A stretch of DNA of 64,000 bases from Cohnella sp. SGD-V74 (GCF_003001675.1 NZ_PVYW01000008.1:124001-188000); one strand, 5' to 3'; counted from the first letter of the stretch, positions 46,691 to 54,191 are shown. Notes: generated by a model not told the origin, from the sequence alone. Program-made: numbers and translations.

Positions 46691-48379
46691 GTGAAGCGGA
46701 TGCCAATCGGAGTGGATGACTTTAAGGCCGTTCATGAGCGGAATTTGTATTATATAGATAAATCCATGCTTATCAAGGATATTCTCGATGATGGAGCTGA
46801 AGTTAACCTCATCGCACGCCCTCGGAGGTTCGGAAAGACGCTCAACTTATCGATGCTTCGCTACTTTTTCGAGAAAACGGAAGAGAATCATCGCGAACTT
46901 TTTCAAAGCCTGGAGATCTGGAAGCAAGGAGAGCGGTACAGGCGAGAGCAAGGCAAATACCCGGTAATCGCTTTGACAATGAAAAGTTTGAAAATGACGA
47001 CCTGGCCAAATAATTATTCCAGGCTGTGTACACTGTTGGCTACGGAGATAGAACGACATGCCTATTTGTACGAAAACAATAATCTATCCACTAACGACAA
47101 GTATGTCATCAATAGAATTCTCGACAGGACGGCAGATGAATCGGAGTACGGAGGAAGTCTGGAGCTGCTGTCGCGTCTGCTTCATGCTTACCATGGGGAA
47201 AAAGTCATTATTTTGGTGGACGAATATGACACGCTACTGAATGAGGCTTACATCCATGGCTTCTACGATGAGGCGGTTACGTTTCTGCGTTTGCTGTTGG
47301 GTGAGGCTTTTAAGAATAACATTCATCTGCGCAAGGGCGTTATGACGGGAATTTTCCGCGTTGCAAAAGAGAGCGTCTTTAGCGGATTGAACAATCTGAA
47401 AGTTAGTACGATTATTCAAGATGATTATAGTGAGTTTTTCGGATTTACGGAGCGTGAGGTTCAGAAGGTTCTGGAAGACTTTTCTTTGATCAGTCAGATG
47501 GCCGAAGTGACAAGCTGGTATAACGGCTATCGCTTCGGAAGCAAACATCCGGTTACGATTTATAACCCGTGGTCCATTGCGCAGTATGTCGAACAGGGGG
47601 ATCTGATTTCCTATTGGGTAAATACGAGTGACAATCAAATTGTGCGGCAATTGGTGACAGAGGGAAGCGGCGAAGTTCAGCGTCTGGTGGCCGAGTTGTT
47701 GGAGCAGCGACCGATCGGACCTATTCGGCTTGACGATACGATCGTGTACCGGGAAATCGAAAGATCCTCCGAGGCTGTCTGGTCTTTCTTGCTGTTGGGA
47801 GGATACTTGAAGCCATTGCAAGTAGAACGCAGAGATGACGGCGAGCTGTACGGCCTACTGGATGTACCGAATAAGGAGTTGTATTATTTCTATCGTAAAA
47901 TGCTCCGCACGTGGTTATCGGACACGACGGAAGGGCAAGAACAACAACTGCTTGAGGCATTGACTAGCGGAGATATTTCTGCTTTTCAGGCAAGATTTAG
48001 GGATATCGTCATGAAAACATTCAGTTATTATGACGTGGGGGAAGACAAGTCCGAGTCGTTTTATCATGCGTTTGTGTTGGGGATGATGGTACATTTGGGA
48101 GAATCGTACGAAGTACGGTCTAACCGTGAGAGCGGTTATGGCAGATACGATGTCATGATCATTCCCCGAGATTCATCCAGAGGACAAAAAGGGATTATCA
48201 TCGAGTTCAAGAAAGCTGATCGCTTCGAAGAAGAGTCGCTGGATGAAGCTGCTGTCTCTGCTCTTCGGCAGATTGAAACCAAGCAATATGAAGCTGAGTT
48301 GCGTGCGCTAGGTATTAAGGACATTGTCAAGCTGGGGATTGCTTTCAAGGGAAAGCAAGTTAAGGTTCAGAGTGGTTAA
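46691..48379 (+). CDS. AAA-ATPase-like / PD-(D/E)XK nuclease-fold protein (DUF1703 type)
   Basis: 562 residues. I place the start at the GTG at 46691 (product KRMPIGVDDFK after the initiator), eight bases after AAGGGGCGG; an in-frame GTG at 46682 abuts that site. N-terminal ATPase-like domain: FKAVHERNLYYIDKS, Walker A variant ARPRRFGKT, Walker B IILVDEYD. The C-terminal ~100 residues carry a PD-(D/E)XK nuclease motif (RYDVMI, then GIIIEFKK). Such proteins are common, often multicopy, in bacteria and are suspected to be mobile or defence-linked, but their function is unproven. It has its own promoter and terminator between CRISPR arrays 2 and 3. Confidence 0.88.
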   Translation: MKRMPIGVDDFKAVHERNLYYIDKSMLIKDILDDGAEVNLIARPRRFGKTLNLSMLRYFFEKTEENHRELFQSLEIWKQGERYRREQGKYPVIALTMKSLKMTTWPNNYSRLCTLLATEIERHAYLYENNNLSTNDKYVINRILDRTADESEYGGSLELLSRLLHAYHGEKVIILVDEYDTLLNEAYIHGFYDEAVTFLRLLLGEAFKNNIHLRKGVMTGIFRVAKESVFSGLNNLKVSTIIQDDYSEFFGFTEREVQKVLEDFSLISQMAEVTSWYNGYRFGSKHPVTIYNPWSIAQYVEQGDLISYWVNTSDNQIVRQLVTEGSGEVQRLVAELLEQRPIGPIRLDDTIVYREIERSSEAVWSFLLLGGYLKPLQVERRDDGELYGLLDVPNKELYYFYRKMLRTWLSDTTEGQEQQLLEALTSGDISAFQARFRDIVMKTFSYYDVGEDKSESFYHAFVLGMMVHLGESYEVRSNRESGYGRYDVMIIPRDSSRGQKGIIIEFKKADRFEEESLDEAAVSALRQIETKQYEAELRALGIKDIVKLGIAFKGKQVKVQSG

Positions 48380-48409
48380 TAAGGGAATTAATTAATTTGG
48401 TGGAGTTAT

Positions 48410-48452
48410 AAAGAGCGACCCTGGGGCGAGATGCTCCTAAGGGTCGCTCTTT
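48410..48452 (+). terminator. Intrinsic terminator after the AAA-ATPase gene
   Basis: A perfect 13-bp stem: AAAGAGCGACCCT (48410-48422) with AGGGTCGCTCTTT (48440-48452), symmetric A/T ends, so it can act in both directions. Confidence 0.85.
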
Positions 48453-48533
48453 GCATTGAGTAGTGCTTGAGTAGTAGGGGCGATTTCGCTCCCATGCGAT
48501 GTTCCGCTCAGATCGGCAGCATATGTCTTGTTT

Positions 48534-49022
48534 GTTTCAATCCACGCCCCAGGGCGACGAGGCTGCAATCTCGGCGGGATCTGCGCACAAGCGTTTCAAT
48601 CCACGTCCCCGTACAGGGAGCGACTCGGAGCTTTATTGAAAAACACCGCACCGGATCCGTTTCAATCCACGCTCCCGTACAGGGAGCGACCGCCAGTTCC
48701 GCGTAAACTCTCGTCCATGGAAAGGTTTCAATCCACGCTCCCGTACAGGGAGCGACGTGCTAGGGACGGCTAAGCAGCGGATCAAGGCACTGTTTCAATC
48801 CACGCTCCCGTACAGGGAGCGACTGCCGTCCATATACCGTGCGCATTGCAGGTACAGGTTTCAATCCACGCTCCCGTACAGGGAGCGACTATGATCGTCG
48901 CCGGATTCATGCACGACGGTCAGGTTTCAATCCACGCTCCCGTACAGGGAGCGACTCCCGATCACGGCGGGCGAAATCATCCGCCTGGGCGTTTCAATCC
49001 ACGCTCCCGTACAGGGAGCGAC
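48534..49022 (-). CRISPR. CRISPR array 3 (type I-C), 8 repeats
   Basis: Repeats start at 48534 (truncated and degenerate), 48593 (one local change), 48659, 48725, 48792, 48858, 48924 and 48991. The intact ones carry the variant GTACAGGGAGCGAC, different from arrays 1 and 2 but equal to the oldest intact repeat of array 4. Spacers are 34-36 bp where repeats are intact. Minus-strand transcription from the right. Confidence 0.97.
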
Positions 49023-49191
49023 AGCGGGCCTTGTGAACCCTTGCTGAGCAAGGGATTTAAGGCGTAAAAGTGCGAATCGACATTTTTGAGGCGGAAAAAG
49101 CAGGCTCAAAATGTCATAAAAACCCGAGAGCCCTTGTGCAGCAAAAGGTGCGAACCTCCCAGGAAAATCATGTGAGCTTGGGGTTCGCACT
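49023..49191 (-). promoter_or_regulatory. Leader of array 3
   Basis: Homologous to the leaders of arrays 1 and 2 but more diverged (AAGGCGTAAAAGTGCGAATCG, then AACCTCCCAGG). It keeps the inverted repeat at 49147-49154/49184-49190. Unlike arrays 1 and 2 it has no TATAAT just outside: the fic stop codon is 2 bp away, so transcription may come from fic read-through. Confidence 0.8.
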
Positions 49192-49193
49192 AA

Positions 49194-49919
49194 TTACAGC
49201 AAGTTCAGATACCAGTCGAAGGTTCGATCGACAATGGGGGTTACGAAATTTATGAACGTCGAAAAATCTCCAGTCATGTGCGTTTCATCCAAGGCTGTAT
49301 AGTAGGCAAGACGCTGTTCTTTTTCGATGACAATAGGAGGATACCCGTTTTTCATGAGCTCGAAGTTAAGCAGAAGTCGGGCAGTTCGTCCGTTACCATC
49401 GACAAAAGGGTGAATTTTTACGAATTCGCTATGAATTACTGCTGCTCTGGCAACTGGGTGTAAATTAGTTCCTTCCTCTTCAAGCCATTGCGTAAAATTC
49501 GCTATTAATTCAGGGACCTGACTATAGTCAGGGGGAACGTGTTTTGCACCGCTGATTAGCACATTTTGCGTACGGTAAACTCCAGCCTGATCGTCGAGAA
49601 TTCCTTTCAGGATCAGACTATGAATGCTTTTGATCTGCCACTCGGTCAAAGTGTGGTTTTGCTTCACAATCTCTTCAACATATATAATAGCTTCCCTATG
49701 ATTGAGTGCTTCAAGGTGTTCGGAAATCGTCTTGCCACCGATAGTAATGCCTTCTAGAACAACTTTAGTTTCGGATAGTGTCAGCGTGTTGCCTTCAATG
49801 GCATTAGAATTGTAGGTCCAGTTAACGATCAAGTGCTCTCGGATCGTTTTTAATGTGTGGGTAGGGAAAGGTCTTTTGGCATCAAGCAGTTGCTTTTTCC
49901 GGTCGATTGTATCAAACAT
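49194..49919 (-). CDS. Fic-domain protein (class II, self-inhibited)
   Basis: 241 residues; GAGGTGA precedes the ATG. The Fic motif HPFVDGNGRTAR (about residues 168-179) carries the catalytic His and the phosphate-binding loop, so it should transfer AMP (or another nucleotide part) to protein hydroxyls. An N-terminal inhibitory helix motif with the SNAIEG core (about residues 38-43) makes it a class II Fic protein that restrains itself; no separate antitoxin is needed. It lies between the leader of array 3 and a decayed array, on the same strand as the cas genes. It may be an accessory toxin/defence gene or a passenger. Confidence 0.92.
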   Translation of the reverse strand: MFDTIDRKKQLLDAKRPFPTHTLKTIREHLIVNWTYNSNAIEGNTLTLSETKVVLEGITIGGKTISEHLEALNHREAIIYVEEIVKQNHTLTEWQIKSIHSLILKGILDDQAGVYRTQNVLISGAKHVPPDYSQVPELIANFTQWLEEEGTNLHPVARAAVIHSEFVKIHPFVDGNGRTARLLLNFELMKNGYPPIVIEKEQRLAYYTALDETHMTGDFSTFINFVTPIVDRTFDWYLNLL

Positions 49920-49938
49920 ACCGTTTCACCTCACAATT

Positions 49939-50036
49939 TGTTAGAATCCACGCGTCCCTAAAGGAGATGAACTATTCGCCTAGACGCGGCGCCGGCGATC
50001 TTTAGGCTCAATCCACTCTCCCTGGAAGGGGGTGAC
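49939..50036 (-). CRISPR. Decayed CRISPR array remnant, two repeat relics
   Basis: Two 32-bp relics at 49939-49970 and 50005-50036, 66 bp apart, the normal repeat-plus-spacer period. The right one (GGCTCAATCCACTCTCCCTG...) keeps about three quarters of the repeat; the left one keeps AATCCACGC and CTCC-like blocks. They directly follow an intact leader. This is the place where the cas operon's own array would be expected. Confidence 0.75.
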
Positions 50037-50205
50037 AGCTGACCTTGCGAATCCTTGTTGGGCAAGGGATTTAAGGCGTAAAAGTACGAATCGTCATTTT
50101 TGGGGCGAGGAATGAGGCTAAAAACATTCTCAAACCCCCGGAGCCCTTGTGCGGCAAGAGGTGCGAATCTCCCAGGGAAATCATGTGAGCCTGGGGTTCG
50201 CACCA
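50037..50205 (-). promoter_or_regulatory. Orphan CRISPR leader next to cas7c
   Basis: About 170 bp very similar to the array 1 and 2 leaders (TTTTTGGGGCGAGGAATGAGG in parts; GGTGCGAA 50160-50167, TTCGCACC 50197-50204). It begins 16 bp after the cas7c stop, where cas4-cas1-cas2 normally lie between cas7 and the leader. Only repeat relics follow it. Confidence 0.85.
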
Positions 50206-50220
50206 CTAATAGATTAGCTG

Positions 50221-51126
50221 TTATTCAAGTTCGATTAGCCGAACGCCATCAGGCGTGTTGTCTTTATCAACTTCAAAAGAGTAATCTTCAAAAGAACGAA
50301 CAGGCCCTTCAACTGTTTTCCGAACCTTCACCAAGTCAAACAGGCGATGAGCGGGGGCGTTACCTAGTTTGGATGAATGCTCGAAAACAACAAGCTTGCG
50401 TACAGCCATTTGTCCGCGTGCGGCGGAACGGTCATGCTCGAATAGATTCCTAAGAGCTTCTAATAGAATCTCTAGATCACCATCTGTGAATCCTGTTTTT
50501 TCAGCTAAGTAAGCAGAAATATATCCGTCCATGCGATATAGAGCGTAAGGAATGACATGTTTACGGCCCATTTCCCGATCTTTATCGACGCCTTCCTGGG
50601 TCACTGCCTGTCTAGTAATCGTAACCTCTTGGGCAAAAATCGGATCTATACTCCGGGCAAATGTAAATTGGACAGGGCCACGAACCTGCCCGGTATTTAC
50701 TTTAGTTGTCATGACTGCCCCGAAAGTACGAATGTCAAAAAAGTTGTTACACATCCATTCAGTCAAAAGTGCGGCTTCTTCGGCATCTTTCGGTTTTAAC
50801 TCTTTGCTATCTGCATTATGAGGTCGAACAGCACGATAAGCACGGCGGTGCTGTTCATTTAATACGCCGCCTTCCGTCACGTAGATATTAAAGCCTTCTT
50901 CTCCTGCGCGGGTTAACTCAATAAAGTTCCGAACCTTACGTTTGAGGCAGACATCTGTTACGATGCCGTACCCTGTTTCGGGGTCGATTCTAGGCATATT
51001 GCCTGCATCAGGATCACCGTTGGGATTACCATTGCGCACTTCAAAGAATAATGAAAATTCCACTTTTTTAGACAAGGCTGGCTGCTTGCTTGTTGTAACG
51101 ATTTCCTCTTGAATATTTGCACTCAT
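50221..51126 (-). CDS. cas7c: Type I-C Cascade backbone protein Cas7c (Csd2)
   Basis: 301 residues. The backbone subunit that polymerises along the crRNA. The family-typical FEVRNGNPNGDPDAGNMPR motif is at residues 28-46, followed by an RRM-like core and QVRGPVQFTFARS. It is the last gene of the visible cas operon, 53 bp after cas8c, with AAAGGCGAG before the ATG. In standard type I-C loci cas4, cas1 and cas2 come next; here a CRISPR leader does. The protein looks full-length and intact. Confidence 0.96.
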   Translation of the reverse strand: MSANIQEEIVTTSKQPALSKKVEFSLFFEVRNGNPNGDPDAGNMPRIDPETGYGIVTDVCLKRKVRNFIELTRAGEEGFNIYVTEGGVLNEQHRRAYRAVRPHNADSKELKPKDAEEAALLTEWMCNNFFDIRTFGAVMTTKVNTGQVRGPVQFTFARSIDPIFAQEVTITRQAVTQEGVDKDREMGRKHVIPYALYRMDGYISAYLAEKTGFTDGDLEILLEALRNLFEHDRSAARGQMAVRKLVVFEHSSKLGNAPAHRLFDLVKVRKTVEGPVRSFEDYSFEVDKDNTPDGVRLIELE

Positions 51127-51179
51127 TGTTCATCTCGCCTTTCTTCATGAATTTGTGGTTGCAATTCTGAATTACAAAA

Positions 51180-53039
51180 TTAACCTTCTTCGGTCGCGGC
51201 TGAGGCTATTTCCTGTTTGGCTTCTGTAGCTGCTTTTATTTGTGTGTAGTAATTGTGCTTCTGATGGTAGTATCCTAAAATAAATATACCTTGCTGATGA
51301 AGATCCAAGCTTACAGGAAAGTCCCGTATCTCCTGCATAATATCCTGCATTTCCCGATCTCGAAAATCTCCAAATTTTGATTTACTCAGATGATGCTGAG
51401 ATAATTTGAGTAGTACAGGGAATACGGCAGCGGGGTTAGAAGAAGCAGTGCTAAAATATCTGTCCTTAATGGTTGCATTCAATTTTCCGGCTCCCCCGGC
51501 TGCTTCCTGCTGCGCTCTCTCCAAGACAGCAAACAATCTTCCTAGCCGGTAAGCAGGTTCTTTCGCTTGCAAGTTGAGACTCACAGTCAATTCCTCCTTT
51601 AATCGATCCCGTCTTTGAATACGGTTGTAACGAAGAAGATAAGCTTTAATGATAGAAGCTCGAAGCGTATTGATGATCCCGTCTGCACGAATTCTATTTA
51701 CGATAAGGGTTAGTAAGGAATATGGATAAGCCATTCCTTCAATTACTGCTCTAAATAGCTCGCCACCTAGTTGAGACGGAGGCGCTTCCCCGACCTTGCT
51801 ACCGTCGCCTCCAACCCTCATAGTTTCCTGCAAAATCCGATGGGTAGTAGGTGTTTCCTCATCTCTAGATTTATAGCCGTCAAGTGCAAAATCACTAGCA
51901 TGCTGTCCGAGCTTAACAACTAAATCACCAAAGTTTCCTTGCCAATAAAATCTTACGGAAGTTCGGGCATTGTTCGGAGACAATCCCAGCACATGAAAGG
52001 GCGTATCGGAATGCGGCAACATAGCAGTATCCACATGTTTGCCTTTTCGAGCTCTTTGCAGGATGCCATTAATCTGTTCAGTCAAATTCAGATCTTCGGA
52101 TGGTTCTGAAGTAGAAGAGAAAAATGACGCAAGAATCGGTTCAACTTCGTTGGCGACAGCGGGTTTTCCTGACCAAAAGACAACTGTCATATCCCCAATC
52201 AATGTTCGGTTTCGTGAGGAAGCAAGCAGATGATTCAAAGCAGTTGTATACCCGAACATTGCAGTTTTGCTAACAGGGGAGTTATAGCTTTGCATGCTGT
52301 CTTTGCCGTAAGACTCTGCAGAACGGAAGTTGAAGGAAATCAGAGAGGCTCCTGCAGATTGTGCACCGCGAATGCCTTTAATTTTGTCATGCGTTCGTGC
52401 AATTGGTACATCAGTATCTCCGGTTAATAAGCACTGACCCAGAAATGTATCTGAAGTATCTTCCTGTTCACGGAATCTAATCCAAGCATCTTTAATGGCA
52501 GGGGAGTCGTGCGCATAAGTTTCTTGTGTCACAACATGGAAAACCATATTGGTATCTATTCCTTTGTCCAACTCACTCTGAAAGGAAACCAGAAGCGGAT
52601 GTTCTCGAGCATGCTCCGGCTGCCACTTGTCATAGAATCCTAGAATAGCTTTGGCGGAAATATCGTTTAATCCATGAAGCAACTTACAAGCAAGTGCTTT
52701 CGATGCTTCATGCTTTCGACGTGCATCCGAGGCTTTTTTTTGTGTTTCTGTTTCCTGAGGCATCAAAGGATAGTAACCCAGGATGTACTCTGCTTTATCA
52801 GACAAGAAGTAAGGAGCAATTCCACTTGAACGGCTGGTTTGTTCAGGAAGATTCATCGTTTCCGGCCGTTTCTTCTTACCTGACGTATCTCGAATATCTA
52901 CCACTTCGACAAGCGTGCCGTCTTCGTCAATTTCCAATACATAAGAAACTTTTCCAGAACTGAAGTAGAGGGGGCTGATTTCTGATTTCGAGTCGTTGGC
53001 TAGATCGAGATAACGCTGATGAAGTGCCTGAATAATCAA
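51180..53039 (-). CDS. cas8c: Type I-C Cascade large subunit Cas8c (Csd1)
   Basis: 619 residues, normal for the family. In type I-C this subunit reads the PAM, and an internal start within cas8c commonly yields the small subunit Cas11c. The N-terminus IIQALHQRYLDLAN and motifs ILGYYPLMPQ, FRSAESYGKD and FILGYYHQKHN are typical of Csd1. The start is a TTG at 53039 with AAAGGAAG upstream, 7 bp after the cas5c stop. A C-terminal part beginning near residue 480 is the probable Cas11c region. The gene appears intact. Confidence 0.95.
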   Translation of the reverse strand: MIIQALHQRYLDLANDSKSEISPLYFSSGKVSYVLEIDEDGTLVEVVDIRDTSGKKKRPETMNLPEQTSRSSGIAPYFLSDKAEYILGYYPLMPQETETQKKASDARRKHEASKALACKLLHGLNDISAKAILGFYDKWQPEHAREHPLLVSFQSELDKGIDTNMVFHVVTQETYAHDSPAIKDAWIRFREQEDTSDTFLGQCLLTGDTDVPIARTHDKIKGIRGAQSAGASLISFNFRSAESYGKDSMQSYNSPVSKTAMFGYTTALNHLLASSRNRTLIGDMTVVFWSGKPAVANEVEPILASFFSSTSEPSEDLNLTEQINGILQRARKGKHVDTAMLPHSDTPFHVLGLSPNNARTSVRFYWQGNFGDLVVKLGQHASDFALDGYKSRDEETPTTHRILQETMRVGGDGSKVGEAPPSQLGGELFRAVIEGMAYPYSLLTLIVNRIRADGIINTLRASIIKAYLLRYNRIQRRDRLKEELTVSLNLQAKEPAYRLGRLFAVLERAQQEAAGGAGKLNATIKDRYFSTASSNPAAVFPVLLKLSQHHLSKSKFGDFRDREMQDIMQEIRDFPVSLDLHQQGIFILGYYHQKHNYYTQIKAATEAKQEIASAATEEG

Positions 53040-53046
53040 CGGATGA

Positions 53047-53706
53047 TCACTTCCTTTCAGTCAAATCAGGAACGTCAATATAACCATCTCGCATTGTTGC
53101 ACGGAAAAAATGGGGTGTCATTCCGTTAGAGAAATCGATGTCATGGAGAATCCACCCTAAATCACGTTCGCCGGAACCAGAGTAATACGATGGGGACTGA
53201 TCCCCAGATTCAAGAAGAGAGAACTGAGCGGCGAACTCTCTGCATCCGAGATATGGACGGTGAAAGCATTGTCCTTGCCGTGCTCGCCGAAGGAAGATGT
53301 TATAGTGTTTTTCTGGCGTATCTTCCGGTCCAGCCGATCCTGTGATGTTGAAATGAGCATGGATGACGTAAGCAGGTTTTTTAAGCATCATAGTTGCCCG
53401 TTGTTGCCGTTCCTCTGTCACGACCTGTTCGAGAACAGCATTTTTTCCGTTCATAGTGTTCTTAATCGCAGATATGGGAATTTTGTTCTCAATCTCATTT
53501 CGGCGAATGTTCTCAAACCGAATCTCATTAAGCACTTGAATTTGGTCTACAACCCAACGAATTGCAGGCTTCCAGTGGATGGCTTCTAAAATCCCTCGTG
53601 CCGCAGAAGGAGTCATCACATCATAGCTAACTCGTTCTACTTTCATTTCCGGTCGTGTAAAGCATGCGTAATCTCCCCAGACGTGAAGTTTGATTCCGTA
53701 ACCCAC
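53047..53706 (-). CDS. cas5c: Type I-C Cas5c (Cas5d), pre-crRNA processing nuclease
   Basis: 219 residues. In type I-C there is no Cas6; Cas5c cuts the repeat at the base of its hairpin and holds the 5' handle. Start GTG at 53706 after GAGAGGAGG, eight bases away. Motifs: KLHVWGDYACFTRPEMKVERVSYDVMTPSAARGILEAIHWKP in parts at the N-terminus (GILEAIHWKP is the family signature), HFNITG, and FHRPYLGCREFAA. It opens the cas5c-cas8c-cas7c run but is separated from cas3 by an unusual 541-bp gap holding the toxin/pseudo-crRNA module. Confidence 0.95.
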   Translation of the reverse strand: MGYGIKLHVWGDYACFTRPEMKVERVSYDVMTPSAARGILEAIHWKPAIRWVVDQIQVLNEIRFENIRRNEIENKIPISAIKNTMNGKNAVLEQVVTEERQQRATMMLKKPAYVIHAHFNITGSAGPEDTPEKHYNIFLRRARQGQCFHRPYLGCREFAAQFSLLESGDQSPSYYSGSGERDLGWILHDIDFSNGMTPHFFRATMRDGYIDVPDLTERK

Positions 53707-53765
53707 TCTTTGCGCCTCCTCTCAAAATGGAATCTCTTATCGTTATTTAGCTAGTCTAGTTGATG

Positions 53766-53895
53766 TGATATAATCAAACATAAGCAGCCTTAAGATTCGA
53801 AGAGAAGTGTTGGCGCACTTCTCCTCGACGAGAATCTTTGGGATGTTCCGAGTGTTTGCAGTTCCCCTTGCTAAAGTTTAGAAGGGGAACTATTT
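53766..53895 (+). ncRNA. Predicted antisense RNA converging on the holin-like toxin gene
   Basis: An extended -10 promoter TGATATAAT (53766-53774, no clear -35) would start a plus-strand RNA near 53781. The RNA would fold into a hairpin (AAGATTC/GAATCTT around GAGAAGTG/CACTTCTC, 53792-53838). It would end at a very stable hairpin AGTTCCCCTT ... AAGGGGAACT (53860-53891) whose arms are extended by CTAAA/TTTAG and followed by ATTTG. The end overlaps the toxin stop codon. Convergent antisense RNAs overlapping the toxin mRNA 3' end are usual antitoxins for TxpA/BsrG-like toxins. The T run is short, so the terminator is not certain. Confidence 0.5.
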
Positions 53896-53970
53896 GCGTC
53901 TAACCGTCATCAATGAAACAACTAAGGAACCAAATAAGAGCATCAAGGATATTGCCTCATAAATTGTCAT
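53890..53970 (-). CDS. Holin-like toxin peptide (Hol_Tox/type I toxin-like), candidate CreT
   Basis: 26 residues plus stop; GGGAGGGG lies about 10 bases upstream of the ATG at 53970. The peptide starts MTIYEAISLMLLFGSLVV and ends in TVRRK: a short hydrophobic helix with a basic tail. This matches the 'putative holin-like toxin' family of Bacillales (MT.YE.L.LM..F), which includes small membrane toxins of type I systems. It has its own promoter (54016-54044) and ends in a strong hairpin. It lies inside the cas operon on the cas strand, between cas3 and cas5c. Toxicity is inferred from family resemblance only. Confidence 0.75.
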   Translation of the reverse strand: MTIYEAISLMLLFGSLVVSLMTVRRK

Positions 53971-54015
53971 CAATAAAATCACCCCTCCCAAAAATATCCA
54001 CCCCAAATTAAGGAC

Positions 54016-54069
54016 ATTCTATCATTTTCCCTTGATCTATGCAATAAGAGAATATAAAAGAACACTGAA
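54016..54069 (-). promoter_or_regulatory. Toxin promoter overlapped by a PAM-flanked pseudo-crRNA target
   Basis: Minus-strand promoter: -35 TTGCAT (54039-54044), 17-bp spacer, extended -10 TGATAGAAT (-10 box 54016-54021). Just upstream is TTC (54067-54069), the usual type I-C PAM. The 33 bases after it (54066 down to 54034) begin AGTGTTCT and share with the guide at 54157-54125 bases 1-5, 7 and 8, then the block TCTTAT at positions 18-23 in the same register. The target covers the -35 box, so Cascade bound there should block RNA polymerase. Confidence 0.7.
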
Positions 54070-54098
54070 CTAAGTATTGTGTATAGTACATTGAAAAT

Positions 54099-54191
54099 GA
54101 AAAAGACACCACCTATAAGGTAAGTGTCATTTTCATAAGAAGAGTGTACAGCACACTGTTTCAATCCACGCCCCAAACATACGAGACGACT
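54099..54191 (-). ncRNA. Single-repeat crRNA-like RNA gene, candidate CreA antitoxin
   Basis: On the minus strand a 33-bp degenerate repeat (54190-54158) keeps the last 14 bases of the normal repeat (GCGTGGATTGAAAC), so the 5' handle is intact. It can fold CGTCTC/GGGGCG using G-U pairs in place of the usual CGCTCC/GGAGCG stem. A guide starting AGTGTGCT follows from 54157. After about 29 bases comes an intrinsic terminator (GACAC...GTGTC, 54105-54128, with TTTTT at 54100-54104), which may replace the second repeat hairpin. Predicted transcription begins at about 54191, one base before the repeat. No second repeat is present, so it is not an ordinary array. Confidence 0.7.

Noticed and set aside
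53860..53891. The stable hairpin as an insertion-sequence end
   Set aside because: No transposase, no direct repeats and no second copy were seen; a shared terminator for the convergent RNAs explains it better.
54158..54190. Reading the lone repeat as a simple leftover of a lost array
   Set aside because: A leftover would not be expected to have a near-consensus promoter starting at its first base, a terminator one guide length later, and a PAM-flanked seed match on the adjacent promoter. Coincidence cannot be fully excluded.
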